Below are positions 52,194 to 60,518 of a DNA stretch of 64,000 bases, one piece after another. The notes beneath the pieces are model-generated. The model did not search any database and had not been told where the DNA came from. It was given only the letters and a program-made list of their open reading frames with translations. Origin of the DNA: Actinomycetota bacterium. Lineage in GTDB: Bacteria; Actinomycetota; Thermoleophilia; Solirubrobacterales; Solirubrobacteraceae. The stretch covers positions 173,531-237,530 of the forward strand of contig JAFDWH010000004.1 in the NCBI GenBank assembly GCA_018268595.1. Reading direction: 5' to 3'. How positions within the stretch are numbered: the first letter of the stretch is position 1; each line of letters begins with the position of its first letter. Position numbers and translations under genes: made by a program.

Positions 52194-54125
52194 ATGTGCG
52201 GCATCTGCGGCATCCTCGGCACGTCAGAGCACTTCGCGACCGACGAAGCGACCGTCACGGCGATGCGCGACACGATGGTGCATCGCGGCCCCGACGACGG
52301 CGGCACCTGGAGCGACCCGGCGCAGCACGTCGCGCTCGGCCACCGGCGGCTGTCGATCGTCGACCTGTCGGCCTGCGGCCACCAGCCGATGTGCAACGAG
52401 GACGGCACGATCTGGATCGCCTTCAACGGCGAGATCTACAACCACCCGCGACTGCGCCCGGAGCTGGAGGCGCGCGGCCACGTCTACCGCTCCAGAAGCG
52501 ACACCGAGACGATCCTCCACCTCTACGAGGAGGAGGGGCCGGACTGCGTGCGCCGGCTCGAGGGGATGTTCGCGTTCGCGATCTGGGACGGACGACGCCG
52601 CGAGCTGCTGCTCGCGCGCGACCGCCTCGGCGTCAAGCCGCTCTACTACGCGCAAACCCCCGGCGGCCTCGTCTTCGGCTCGGAGATCAAGGCGCTGCTG
52701 CAGCACCCCGCGATCACGCCGGACCTCGACGAGGAGGCGTTCTTCCACTACCTCACGTTCGTCTGCACGCCCGCGCCGCTGACGATGTTCAGAGGGATCA
52801 GGAAGCTCGCGCCGGCGGAGTGGATGCTCGTGCGGCCGGACGGCACGACGCGCCGCGAGACGTACTGGAGCCCGATGTCCTCCGCCGCGCGCGACGAGGT
52901 GGCGGGCATGAGCGAGCCGGAGATGGAGGCGCGCGTGATCGAGCTGCTGCGCGCCTCGATCGACAAGCGCATGATGTCCGACGTGCCGTTCGGCGTCTTC
53001 CTGTCCGGCGGCGTCGACTCCTCGACCAACGTCGCGCTGATGGCCGAGCTGATGGACGAGCCGGTGCGCACGTTCTCGGTCGGCTTCAAGGAGCACGAGC
53101 GCTACAACGAGCTGGAGTACGCGCGGCAGATCGCCACCAAGTTCGGCACCGACCACCACGAGGTGCTGATCGACTGGGACGACCTGAGCGAGTTCCTGCC
53201 GGAGATGATCCACCACCAGGACGAGCCGATCGCCGACTGGGTGTGCGTCCCGCTGCACTACGTCTCGCGGCTCGCGCGCGAGCAGGACACGATCGTCGTG
53301 CAGATCGGCGAGGGCTCGGACGAGCTGTTCCACGGCTACCAGAACTACGTCGACGCGGTCGCCCGCCGGCGGCGCTACTGGGAGCCGTTCCAGCGCGTGC
53401 CGCGCCCGCTGCGGCTGGCCGCCGGGACGGCCGCCACGCGCCTCACGCGCCGGGTCGGGCGCGGCATCCCGCACGCCGCCTACCTCGACGACGCGGCGCG
53501 CGGGCGGCTGCCGTTCTGGGGCGGCGCGATCGCCTACCAGGGCGACCTGAAGCAGCAGATCCTCACGAACGGCCGCGTCCACCCCGACTCCTACGAGATC
53601 GTGCAGCGGCTGTGGGACGAGGCGGAGCGCGACGCCCCCGGCGCCGACCTGCTGCAGAAGATGACCTACCTGGAGCTGAAGCAGCGGCTCGCCGAGCTGC
53701 TGCTGATGCGCGTCGACAAGATGACGATGGCGACGTCGGTCGAGGCGCGCGAGCCGTTCCTCGACCACGCGCTCGTCGAGTTCGCGATGGCGCTGCCGCC
53801 GCACATGAAGGTGCGCGACGGCGTCGGCAAGCACGTGCTCAAGCGCGCCGTCGACGGGCTGATCCCGCACGAGCTGGTCTACCGCAGAAAGCAGGGCTTC
53901 GGCGCGCCCGTCAGCGAGTGGTTCCGCGGCGAGCTGGGCGAGCGCGCGCAGCACGCGATCCGCTCCTCGTCGCTGGCCGAGCGCGGGCTGCTCGACTACG
54001 CGCGGATCGACGAGCTGTGGGCCGCGCACCGCTCCGGCAGACAGGAGTGGAGCTTCCAGCTCTGGAACCTCTACAACGTGAGCGCCTGGCACGACTACTG
54101 GGTCGCCGGCCGGGCGCTCGCCTAG
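52194..54125 (+). CDS. asnB: Asparagine synthase (glutamine-hydrolysing)
   Basis: 643 residues. Residues 1-210 are the class II glutamine amidotransferase domain with catalytic Cys2 right after Met, HRGPDDGG and FNGEIYNH. Residues 225-640 are the ATP-pyrophosphatase synthetase domain with FLSGGVDSSTNVALM (near 265-280) and VEAREPFLDHALVEFA. In polysaccharide clusters such enzymes often amidate a sugar acid rather than making free asparagine; with uronic-acid dehydrogenases nearby that is plausible but not proven. The end overlaps the -10 box of the next gene. Confidence 0.93.
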   Translation: MCGICGILGTSEHFATDEATVTAMRDTMVHRGPDDGGTWSDPAQHVALGHRRLSIVDLSACGHQPMCNEDGTIWIAFNGEIYNHPRLRPELEARGHVYRSRSDTETILHLYEEEGPDCVRRLEGMFAFAIWDGRRRELLLARDRLGVKPLYYAQTPGGLVFGSEIKALLQHPAITPDLDEEAFFHYLTFVCTPAPLTMFRGIRKLAPAEWMLVRPDGTTRRETYWSPMSSAARDEVAGMSEPEMEARVIELLRASIDKRMMSDVPFGVFLSGGVDSSTNVALMAELMDEPVRTFSVGFKEHERYNELEYARQIATKFGTDHHEVLIDWDDLSEFLPEMIHHQDEPIADWVCVPLHYVSRLAREQDTIVVQIGEGSDELFHGYQNYVDAVARRRRYWEPFQRVPRPLRLAAGTAATRLTRRVGRGIPHAAYLDDAARGRLPFWGGAIAYQGDLKQQILTNGRVHPDSYEIVQRLWDEAERDAPGADLLQKMTYLELKQRLAELLLMRVDKMTMATSVEAREPFLDHALVEFAMALPPHMKVRDGVGKHVLKRAVDGLIPHELVYRRKQGFGAPVSEWFRGELGERAQHAIRSSSLAERGLLDYARIDELWAAHRSGRQEWSFQLWNLYNVSAWHDYWVAGRALA

Positions 54126-54128
54126 CCT
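54123..54128 (+). promoter_or_regulatory. -10 element of the heparinase-like gene
   Basis: TAGCCT includes the asnB stop codon and ends 8 bases before the GTG at 54136. Read-through from asnB is also possible. Confidence 0.4.
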
Positions 54129-54135
54129 CGCGGGC

Positions 54136-56052
54136 GTGCTCGCGCGGCTGCACGCGGCGCTGGAAGCGTGGCGCCGGCTCGGCCCGCGGCGCTTCGCGGC
54201 GACGCTCGCCGGCCTCGCGCTCGCGCGCGTGCGCATGCCGCTGCGGCGCGCGCGCCTGCGCGTCGCGCCGTTGAAGGCCGGCCCGCGCGAGGTGGCGCGC
54301 GCGCTCGGCGGCGCGACGCCGGTCGCGGCATTGCGCGGCAGCGCGCTGGCGGCGCTGCCGACGGTCGCGCGCTGGGAGGAGGAGCTGGAGCGGCTCGACG
54401 ACGCGCAGCGCGCCGAGCTGCTCGCGCGCGCCGAGCGGGTGCTGCGCCACGAGTTCGACCTGCTCGGCTCGGGCCCGGCGCCGCTCGGCCCGGCGATCCC
54501 CTGGCACATGGACTTCAAGGCCGGCCGCACGTGGCCGCTCGATCACATCTCGCGGATCGTCGTCTCCTACCCCGACGGCTCCGACATCAAGGTCCCGTGG
54601 GAGCTGTCGCGCTTCCAGCACCTGCCGCTGCTGGCGGCGGCGCACCGGCTGACCGGCGAGCGGCGCTGGCTCGACGAGCTGGGCGCGCAGCTCGACGACT
54701 GGATCGCGCGCAACCCGGTCGAGCACGGGCCGAACTGGCAGTGCACGATGGACGTCGCGATCCGCGCCGCCAACTGGGTCGCGGCGCTCGCGCTGTGCGC
54801 CGAGGCCGCCGCGCGCGAGCCGTGGCTCGAGCGCGCGCTCGCGAGCCTGCTGCTGCACGGCCGCTTCATCCGCTCGCACCTCGAGTGGGGCGACGTGCGC
54901 GGCAACCACTACCTGTCCGACGTCGTCGGCCTGCTGCCCGTCGCGGCGCTGTTCGCCGGCTCGGCGGAGGGCCGCGCGTGGGCCGACTGGGCGGTCGCCG
55001 AGCTGGAGGGCGAGCTGGCCCACCAGGTGCGCGAGGACGGCTGCGACCACGAGGCATCGATCCCCTATCACCGGCTCGTCTGCGAGCTGTTCGTGTGCGG
55101 CGCGCAGGCGGCCGACGCGCTCCGCCCCGGCCGCCTGAGCGACGCCTTCCGAACGCGCCTCGACCGCATGCTCGCGTTCGCCGCCGACGCGACGCGCCCG
55201 GACGGGCGCTCGCCGCAGGTCGGCGACGCCGACTCGGGGCGCTTCCTGCCGCTCGGCGACTACGGCGCCGGCGACCAGCGCGACCACGCGCACCTGTTCC
55301 GCCAGGCGCACCGGCCGACGCCGCGCCCCGCAGCGCACGCCGCCTACCCGCACGGCGGCTACTACGTGATGCGGCACGGCGACCTCTACGCGCTCGTGCG
55401 CTGCGGCGACGTCGGCCTGCACGGGATCGGCGCGCACGCGCACAACGACCAGCTGTCGTTCGAGCTGGCCTGCGGCGGGGACGCGCTCGTGCAGGACCCC
55501 GGCTCATTCCTCTACACGGCCTCCGCCGAGGAGCGCAACCGCTTCCGCTCGACCGCCTTCCACGCGACGCTGCAGATCGGCGGCGCCGAGCAGAGCCCGC
55601 TCGCCGGCGACTACCTGTTCGCGCTGCCCGACCGCGCGCGCGCCGAGGCGCTCGCGTGGGAGGCGGACGGCGCGCACGCACGCTTCGCCGGCCGCCACCA
55701 CGGCTACGCGGCGCTCGACCCGCCGGCCGTGCACGAGCGCGAGCTGCGCTTCGACGGCGCGGCGCGCACGCTGACGCTCCTCGACACCGTGCGCAGCGCC
55801 GGCGCGCACGCGCTCGAGTGGACGTTCCCGCTCGCGCCGTGCGAGGCGAGCGGCGGCGAGGGGCGCGCGGAGGCGCTGTTCGCCGCACACCGCCTGACGA
55901 TCGAGGCGCCGGGCCTCACGTTCGCGGTCGAGGACGGCTGGCAGTCGCCCGCCTACGGCGTGCGCGTCGCGGCCCCGTTCCTGCGCGCGCGCCGCACGAG
56001 CCGTCCCGGCGAGGACGTCACCGAGCTCGTGCTGCGCGTCGCAGCGCGCTGA
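54136..56052 (+). CDS. Heparinase II/III-like polysaccharide lyase
   Basis: 638 residues. The N-terminal half is an alpha-toroid (PIPWHMD-like AIPWHMDFKAGRTWPLD, WELSRFQHLPLL, GNHYLSDVVGLL) and the C-terminal half the beta-sandwich with IGAHAHNDQLSFELACGGDALVQDPGSFLY, which contains the GxxHxHxDQLS active-site block. No signal peptide is visible, unlike most secreted lyases. In EPS clusters the family is thought to trim or modify the glycan. Start GTG just after asnB. Its 3' end overlaps the convergent GT2 by 35 bases. Confidence 0.88.
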   Translation: MLARLHAALEAWRRLGPRRFAATLAGLALARVRMPLRRARLRVAPLKAGPREVARALGGATPVAALRGSALAALPTVARWEEELERLDDAQRAELLARAERVLRHEFDLLGSGPAPLGPAIPWHMDFKAGRTWPLDHISRIVVSYPDGSDIKVPWELSRFQHLPLLAAAHRLTGERRWLDELGAQLDDWIARNPVEHGPNWQCTMDVAIRAANWVAALALCAEAAAREPWLERALASLLLHGRFIRSHLEWGDVRGNHYLSDVVGLLPVAALFAGSAEGRAWADWAVAELEGELAHQVREDGCDHEASIPYHRLVCELFVCGAQAADALRPGRLSDAFRTRLDRMLAFAADATRPDGRSPQVGDADSGRFLPLGDYGAGDQRDHAHLFRQAHRPTPRPAAHAAYPHGGYYVMRHGDLYALVRCGDVGLHGIGAHAHNDQLSFELACGGDALVQDPGSFLYTASAEERNRFRSTAFHATLQIGGAEQSPLAGDYLFALPDRARAEALAWEADGAHARFAGRHHGYAALDPPAVHERELRFDGAARTLTLLDTVRSAGAHALEWTFPLAPCEASGGEGRAEALFAAHRLTIEAPGLTFAVEDGWQSPAYGVRVAAPFLRARRTSRPGEDVTELVLRVAAR

Positions 56053-57046
56053 GCACGGCGGCGCGATAGGCGTCCAGCAGCGGGCCGGCGCGTCGCGCGG
56101 CGGGCGCGTCGAGCAGCGGCGTGTCGAAGCGCGCGGTCATCAGCGCGACGAGCTCCGCGTCGCTCACGCGCCGCAGCGCCTGCACCCGCCGGCGCCAGCG
56201 CAGCAGCGCCGGCAGCCCGCGTGCGAGCGCCCACCACGCGCGCAGCTTCTCGCGCGCCCAGCCGCCACGCAGCGCGAGCGCGAGGACGGCCAGCTCGGTC
56301 GCCAGCAGCAGCGGCGCGAGCAGCAGCAGCGTGCCGGCGCCGTAGTTCGACAGCACCGTCCAGGCGCGGTTGCGCTCGAGCCAGAACCACTTGCCCGTCC
56401 CCTTCTCGAACGCGTAGTCGTGAACGACGGTTGCCTCCGGCACGAAGCGCACGCGCCAGCCGGCGAGGCGCGCGCGCCAGCAGACGTCGACGTCGTCGTG
56501 GTACATGAAGTAGCCCGGCTCGAAGCCGCCGAGCGCGGCGAACACGTCGGCGCGGATCATCAGCGCCGCGCCCGAGACGGCCAGCACGTCGCGCGGCGGC
56601 CCCTGCTCACGCGGCTGCTCGAAGCGGCCCGACCAGCACAAGCCGGTCAGGTGGACGGGGTTCTCGCCCGCGTTGACGCGCTCGCCGCCGGGCAGCAGCA
56701 CCTGCGCGCCGACGACCGCGACGTCCGGCTCCTCCTCCGCCGCCGCGCGCAGGCGCGCCAGGCAGTCGGGGTCGGCCGGCGCGTCCGGGTTGAGGAACAG
56801 CAGCCAGCGGCCGCGCGCCTCGGCCGCGGCGCGGTTGCAGGCACGCACATAGCCGACGTTGCCCTCCGGCGCCAGCACGCGCACGCCCTCCGGCCACGCG
56901 ACGTCGGACCCGTGCAGCTCCGCGCCGTTGTCGACGACGAGCAGCTCGAGCGGCGGCGCGCTCTGCTCCAGCAGCGTGCGCGCGGTCGCCGCCGCGGCGA
57001 TCGGGTCGGCGTAGCTGACGACGATCGCGGAGACGTCGGCGGTCAC
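56018..57046 (-). CDS. Glycosyltransferase family 2 (rhamnosyltransferase-like) with C-terminal hydrophobic segment
   Basis: 342 residues. VSAIVVSYADP, LLVVDNGA, GNVGYVRACNRAAAEARGRWLLFLNPDAPADPD and GYFMYHDDVDVCWRARLAGWRVRFVPEATVVHDY match WbbL/rhamnosyltransferase-like GT2. A hydrophobic helix (TLLLLAPLLLATELAVLALAL) and a basic tail follow. GTG start with TACGGT ending 8 bases upstream: leaderless. Divergent from the next GT2. Confidence 0.9.
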   Translation of the reverse strand: MTADVSAIVVSYADPIAAAATARTLLEQSAPPLELLVVDNGAELHGSDVAWPEGVRVLAPEGNVGYVRACNRAAAEARGRWLLFLNPDAPADPDCLARLRAAAEEEPDVAVVGAQVLLPGGERVNAGENPVHLTGLCWSGRFEQPREQGPPRDVLAVSGAALMIRADVFAALGGFEPGYFMYHDDVDVCWRARLAGWRVRFVPEATVVHDYAFEKGTGKWFWLERNRAWTVLSNYGAGTLLLLAPLLLATELAVLALALRGGWAREKLRAWWALARGLPALLRWRRRVQALRRVSDAELVALMTARFDTPLLDAPAARRAGPLLDAYRAAVLSALRRAARAR

Positions 57047-57053
57047 GCCGCAT

Positions 57054-57059
57054 ACCGTA
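57054..57059 (-). promoter_or_regulatory. -10 element of the GT2 gene at 56018-57046, leaderless type
   Basis: TACGGT on the minus strand, seven bases before the GTG at 57046. The same hexamer and spacing as at the MNT/HEPN operon. Confidence 0.5.
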
Positions 57060-57139
57060 GTCGCCGTCTCCCCCGTTATCCTCCCGGCCGCGCGGGAGAT
57101 AAGACGCAACCTTGGCGCGTCGCGCGCGTCTTACTGATC

Positions 57140-57898
57140 GTGGCGAACCGATCCACCCATCTCGCGGTCATCCCCGCGTACAACGAGAGCGCGACGATCG
57201 GTCGCGTGATCGAGCGCGTGGGCCGCGAACGGCCGGACTTCGACGTGCTGGTCGTCGACGACGGCTCGACCGACGACACCGGCGCGATCGCCCACCGCGC
57301 GGGCGCCGAGGTGCTGCGGCTGCCGTTCAACCTCGGGATCGGCGGCGCGGTCCAGGCCGGCTTCGTCTACGCGCTCGAGCACGACTACCGCTGCATGGCG
57401 CAGGTCGACGCCGACGGCCAGCACGACCCGGCCGAGCTGGCGACGCTGATGCGCGCGATGGACGAACACGAGACGGACGTCGTGTGCGGCTCGCGCTTCC
57501 TCAGCAGCGACATGAGCTACCCGGCGCCGATCAGCCGCCGCACGGGCATCCACATCTTCGCCTTCCTGCTGTCGCTGTTCGTGCGCCAGCGCATCACCGA
57601 CCCGACGTCCGGCTTCCGCCTCTACGGGCGGCGCGGCATCGAGCTGTTCGCCCGCGACTACCCGCACGACTACCCGGAGGTCGAGGCGATCCTGATGCTG
57701 CACCACCACCGCCTGCGGATGTGCGAGGTGCCGGTGCAGATGTTCGAGCGCGACGGCGGCGCCTCGTCGATCACGTCCGGCAAGTCGGCCTACTACATGG
57801 TGAAGGTCCTGCTGGCGCTGTTCGTCGGCCTCGCGCGCCGCCGGCCGGTCGTCGAGGCCGGCGAGAGCGCCCCCGTGTTCGCGAGCCACGGCATCTGA
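57140..57898 (+). CDS. Glycosyltransferase family 2 (dolichyl-phosphate mannose synthase-like)
   Basis: 252 residues. LAVIPAYNESATIGRVI, VLVVDDGSTDDT, NLGIGGAVQAGFVYAL and QVDADGQHDPAEL are the DPM1/GtrB-like GT-A motifs; ITDPTSGFRLYGRRGIELF the catalytic-base region. Charges a polyprenyl phosphate with a sugar, the donor for GT-C enzymes such as those at 38239 and 50677. The next gene starts at its stop (TGATG) and encodes the DUF2304 partner often found with this type. Confidence 0.9.
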   Translation: MANRSTHLAVIPAYNESATIGRVIERVGRERPDFDVLVVDDGSTDDTGAIAHRAGAEVLRLPFNLGIGGAVQAGFVYALEHDYRCMAQVDADGQHDPAELATLMRAMDEHETDVVCGSRFLSSDMSYPAPISRRTGIHIFAFLLSLFVRQRITDPTSGFRLYGRRGIELFARDYPHDYPEVEAILMLHHHRLRMCEVPVQMFERDGGASSITSGKSAYYMVKVLLALFVGLARRRPVVEAGESAPVFASHGI

Positions 57899-58311
57899 TG
57901 GATCGCATCCAGCTCGTCTCCACCGCCGCCGCCGTCCTGCTGCTGTTCGTGGTGCTGGAGATGGTGCGGCGACGCCGCCTGCTCGAGCGCTACGCGCTGC
58001 TGTGGCTGCTGGCCGCGACGGTCGTGCTGGCGCTCGCGGTGTGGCGCGGCGCGCTCGTCAAGCTCGCGCACGTGGTCGGCATCGTCGAACCGCCGAACGC
58101 GCTGTTCTTCATCGCGCTCGCGTTCATCCTGCTGCTGCTGCTGCACTTCTCCTCGGCGCTGTCGCGGCTGTCGGACCAGTCGAAGGTGCTGGCGCAGCGC
58201 GTGGCGCTGCTCGACACGCGCTTGAGAGCGCTCCAGGCGGCGACCGACGGGACCGACGAGGACGAGCCGATCGCGGTGACGCTCGGCGAGCTGGAGCAGA
58301 CACGCTCGTGA
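57898..58311 (+). CDS. DUF2304 small membrane protein
   Basis: 137 residues: three hydrophobic helices (STAAAVLLLFVVLEMV, YALLWLLAATVVLALAVW, NALFFIALAFILLLLLHFS) then a soluble coiled-coil tail (LSDQSKVLAQRVALLDTRLRAL) and an acidic end. DUF2304 proteins commonly follow DPM-like GT2 genes and may anchor or assist them. ATG overlaps the preceding stop by one base. Confidence 0.9.
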   Translation: MDRIQLVSTAAAVLLLFVVLEMVRRRRLLERYALLWLLAATVVLALAVWRGALVKLAHVVGIVEPPNALFFIALAFILLLLLHFSSALSRLSDQSKVLAQRVALLDTRLRALQAATDGTDEDEPIAVTLGELEQTRS

Positions 58312-58328
58312 CGACGGCGGCCGCCACG

Positions 58329-58344
58329 GGCTCCCGCGGGAGCC
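58329..58344. terminator. 16-base palindrome after the DUF2304 gene
   Basis: GGCTCCCG followed directly by CGGGAGCC, a perfect palindrome 17 bases past the stop and 6 bases upstream of the next -10 box. It may end the upstream operon or be an operator for the downstream one. Confidence 0.4.
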
Positions 58345-58349
58345 GTCTC

Positions 58350-58355
58350 TACACT
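58350..58355 (+). promoter_or_regulatory. -10 element of the nucleotide-sugar dehydrogenase operon
   Basis: TACACT ends 9 bases before the GTG at 58364; leaderless pattern. Confidence 0.5.
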
Positions 58356-58363
58356 TCGCGCGC

Positions 58364-59608
58364 GTGATCGGGATCGTCGGCCTCGGCTACGTCGGACTTC
58401 CGCTCGCCGTCGCGTTCGCGGAGGCGGGCGAGGACGTCGTCGGCCTCGACCTCGACCCGCGCAAGGTCGAGGCCGTCCAGGCGCAGCGCTCGTACGTCGA
58501 GGACATCCCCTCCGAGCGGCTCGCCGCGGTCGGCGAGCGCGTCCGCGCCACGTCGCACTACCGCGACCTGGCGGAGGCGGAGGCGGTGCTGATCTGCGTG
58601 CCGACGCCGCTGACGGCGAACCGCGAACCGGACCTCGGCCCGCTCGTCGACTCCGCCCGCCGCCTGTCGAGCGTCCTGCGCAAGGGCCAGCTCGTGGTGC
58701 TGGAGTCGACGACCTATCCCGGCACGACGCGCGAGCAGCTCGTGCCGCTGCTGGAGGAGTCCGGCCTGGCGGCGGGGCGCGACTTCAACGTCGCCTTCTC
58801 GCCGGAGCGCGTCGACCCCGGCCGCACCGACTACACGCTGCGCACGACCCCGAAGGTCGTCGGCGGCCTCACGCAGGCGTGCGGCGACCGCGCCGTCGCG
58901 CTGTACGAGCGCGTCTGCGACCACGTGCGCCGCGTGCGCACGCCGGAGGCGGCGGAGATGGCGAAGCTGCTGGAGAACATCTTCCGCTCGGTCAACATCG
59001 CGCTCGTCAACGAGCTGGCGATCCTCGCCGACCGCATGAGGATCGACATCTGGGAGGTGATCGACGCGGCGGCGACCAAGCCCTACGGCTTCATGCGCTT
59101 CGAGCCCGGCCCCGGGATGGGCGGCCACTGCCTGCCGGTCGACCCCTTCTACCTGTCGTGGCGCGCGCGCGAGTTCGACCTCACGACCGAGTTCATCGAG
59201 CTGGCGGGCAAGGTCAACCAGCAGATGCCCTACCACTGCGTCGAGCGGATCGTGCGCGCGCTCAACGACGCCGGCAAGGCGGTCAGCACCGCGCGCGTCG
59301 TGCTGCTGGGCGTCAGCTACAAGGCCGGCGTCGGCGACGTGCGCGAGTCGCCGGCGCTGAAGATCGCCTCGCTGCTGCGCGACCTCGGCGCGACGGTCGC
59401 CTACCACGACGAGTTCGTGCCCGAGCTGACAAGCCACGACCTGCGCTCGGAGCCGTTCCCGGACGTGCTCGACGGCGCCGACCTGGCCGTCATCGTGACC
59501 GCCCACCCGGGGATCGACTGGGAGCGCGTCGCCCGCAGCGTGCCGACGCTCGTCGACCTGCGCGGCGTCACGCGCGGCATCGGCGCCGAGAGCGTGATCC
59601 GGCTGTAG
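58364..59608 (+). CDS. Nucleotide-sugar dehydrogenase (WbpA/WecC-like)
   Basis: 414 residues. Oxidises the C6 alcohol of a UDP-hexose or UDP-HexNAc to the acid in two NAD-dependent steps. IGIVGLGYVGLPLAVAFA is the NAD motif, ESTTYPGTTRE and FSPERVDPG are family blocks, AKLLENIFRSVNIALVNE carries Lys and Asn, and PGPGMGGHCLPVDPFY holds the catalytic Cys. The GHCLPVDP variant points to the UDP-N-acetyl-hexosamine branch rather than UDP-glucose (GSCFPKD). Confidence 0.9.
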   Translation: MIGIVGLGYVGLPLAVAFAEAGEDVVGLDLDPRKVEAVQAQRSYVEDIPSERLAAVGERVRATSHYRDLAEAEAVLICVPTPLTANREPDLGPLVDSARRLSSVLRKGQLVVLESTTYPGTTREQLVPLLEESGLAAGRDFNVAFSPERVDPGRTDYTLRTTPKVVGGLTQACGDRAVALYERVCDHVRRVRTPEAAEMAKLLENIFRSVNIALVNELAILADRMRIDIWEVIDAAATKPYGFMRFEPGPGMGGHCLPVDPFYLSWRAREFDLTTEFIELAGKVNQQMPYHCVERIVRALNDAGKAVSTARVVLLGVSYKAGVGDVRESPALKIASLLRDLGATVAYHDEFVPELTSHDLRSEPFPDVLDGADLAVIVTAHPGIDWERVARSVPTLVDLRGVTRGIGAESVIRL

Positions 59609-59671
59609 CGCCAAGCGCGCAACCTTCGCGGGCTTCGCCCGTTCAAGAGCTGGAAAGGCTCCGCCGCGACC

Positions 59672-60505
59672 ATGTCCACCACATCGTTCGAAGCCGTCGC
59701 CCCGGGGAGCGCCCTGCCGGCGATCGAGCAGGCGCCCGTCCTCGGCGTCCCGCTCGCGATCGTCGACTACGAGCTGACGCTCGACTGGATCGACGCGGCC
59801 GTGGCGCTCGGCGCGCGCGAGTACCTGTGCGTGGCCGCGGTCCACACGGTGATGGAATCGCGCGAGGACGCGGCGCTGCGCGAGGCGGTCGGCGGCGCCG
59901 CCTTCACGGTGCCCGACGGCCAGCCGCTCGCATGGGCGCTGCGCAAGCTCGGCCACGACATCGAGGGCCGCGTCTACGGGCCCGAGCTGATGGACCGCGC
60001 CTGCGCCCGCGCCGCGCGCAGCGGCCTGCGCTTCTACCTCTACGGCGGTCGTGACGAGCGGGCGCTCGCGCAGCTCGCCGCCAACCTGCGCGAGCGCCAT
60101 CCCGGCCTGCAGCTCGTCGGCGGCTGGTCGCCGCCGTTCCGCGCGCTGTCCGACGCCGAGCTCGACGAGGTCGTGGCCCGCATCGACGCGGCGAGAGCGG
60201 ACGTCGTGTGGGTCGGGATCGGCGTGCCGAAGCAGGAGAAGTGGATGGCCGCGATGCGCAGCCGCCTCGACGCGCCGGTGCTGGTCGGCGTCGGCGCCGC
60301 GTTCGACTTCCACGCGGGCCTTGTGCCGCAGGCGCCGGCGTGGATGCAGCGGCGCGGCCTCGAGTGGCTGTTCCGCCTCGCCCAGGAGCCGCGCCGGCTG
60401 TGGAAGCGCTACGCGCGCCACAACCCCCGCTTCGTCGCCGGCTTCGCCAGGCAGTGGGCCGCGCATCGCCGTGGGCACGGGCGTGGCGTGGGCGATTCCC
60501 GCTAG
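59672..60505 (+). CDS. WecG/TagA/CpsF family glycosyltransferase (N-acetylmannosamine-type transferase)
   Basis: 277 residues of GT26. Key blocks: AAVHTVMESREDAALREAV, FTVPDGQPLAWALRKLG, RVYGPELMDRACARAARSGLRFYLYGGRD, VGIGVPKQEKWMA and GVGAAFDFHAGLVPQAPAWMQRRGLEWLFRL. GT26 enzymes add ManNAc (TagA) or ManNAcA (WecG) to a lipid-linked GlcNAc. With wecB and the adjacent dehydrogenases, ManNAcA is the better guess. GGAAAGG lies 13 bases before the ATG, one of the few ribosome binding sites in this cluster. Confidence 0.92.
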   Translation: MSTTSFEAVAPGSALPAIEQAPVLGVPLAIVDYELTLDWIDAAVALGAREYLCVAAVHTVMESREDAALREAVGGAAFTVPDGQPLAWALRKLGHDIEGRVYGPELMDRACARAARSGLRFYLYGGRDERALAQLAANLRERHPGLQLVGGWSPPFRALSDAELDEVVARIDAARADVVWVGIGVPKQEKWMAAMRSRLDAPVLVGVGAAFDFHAGLVPQAPAWMQRRGLEWLFRLAQEPRRLWKRYARHNPRFVAGFARQWAAHRRGHGRGVGDSR

Positions 60506-60518
60506 CCTCCGCGCAGCG

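Noticed and set aside
59634..59646. Hairpin CGGGC-TTC-GCCCG before the GT26 gene
   Set aside because: Only five pairs; expected often by chance at this GC content.
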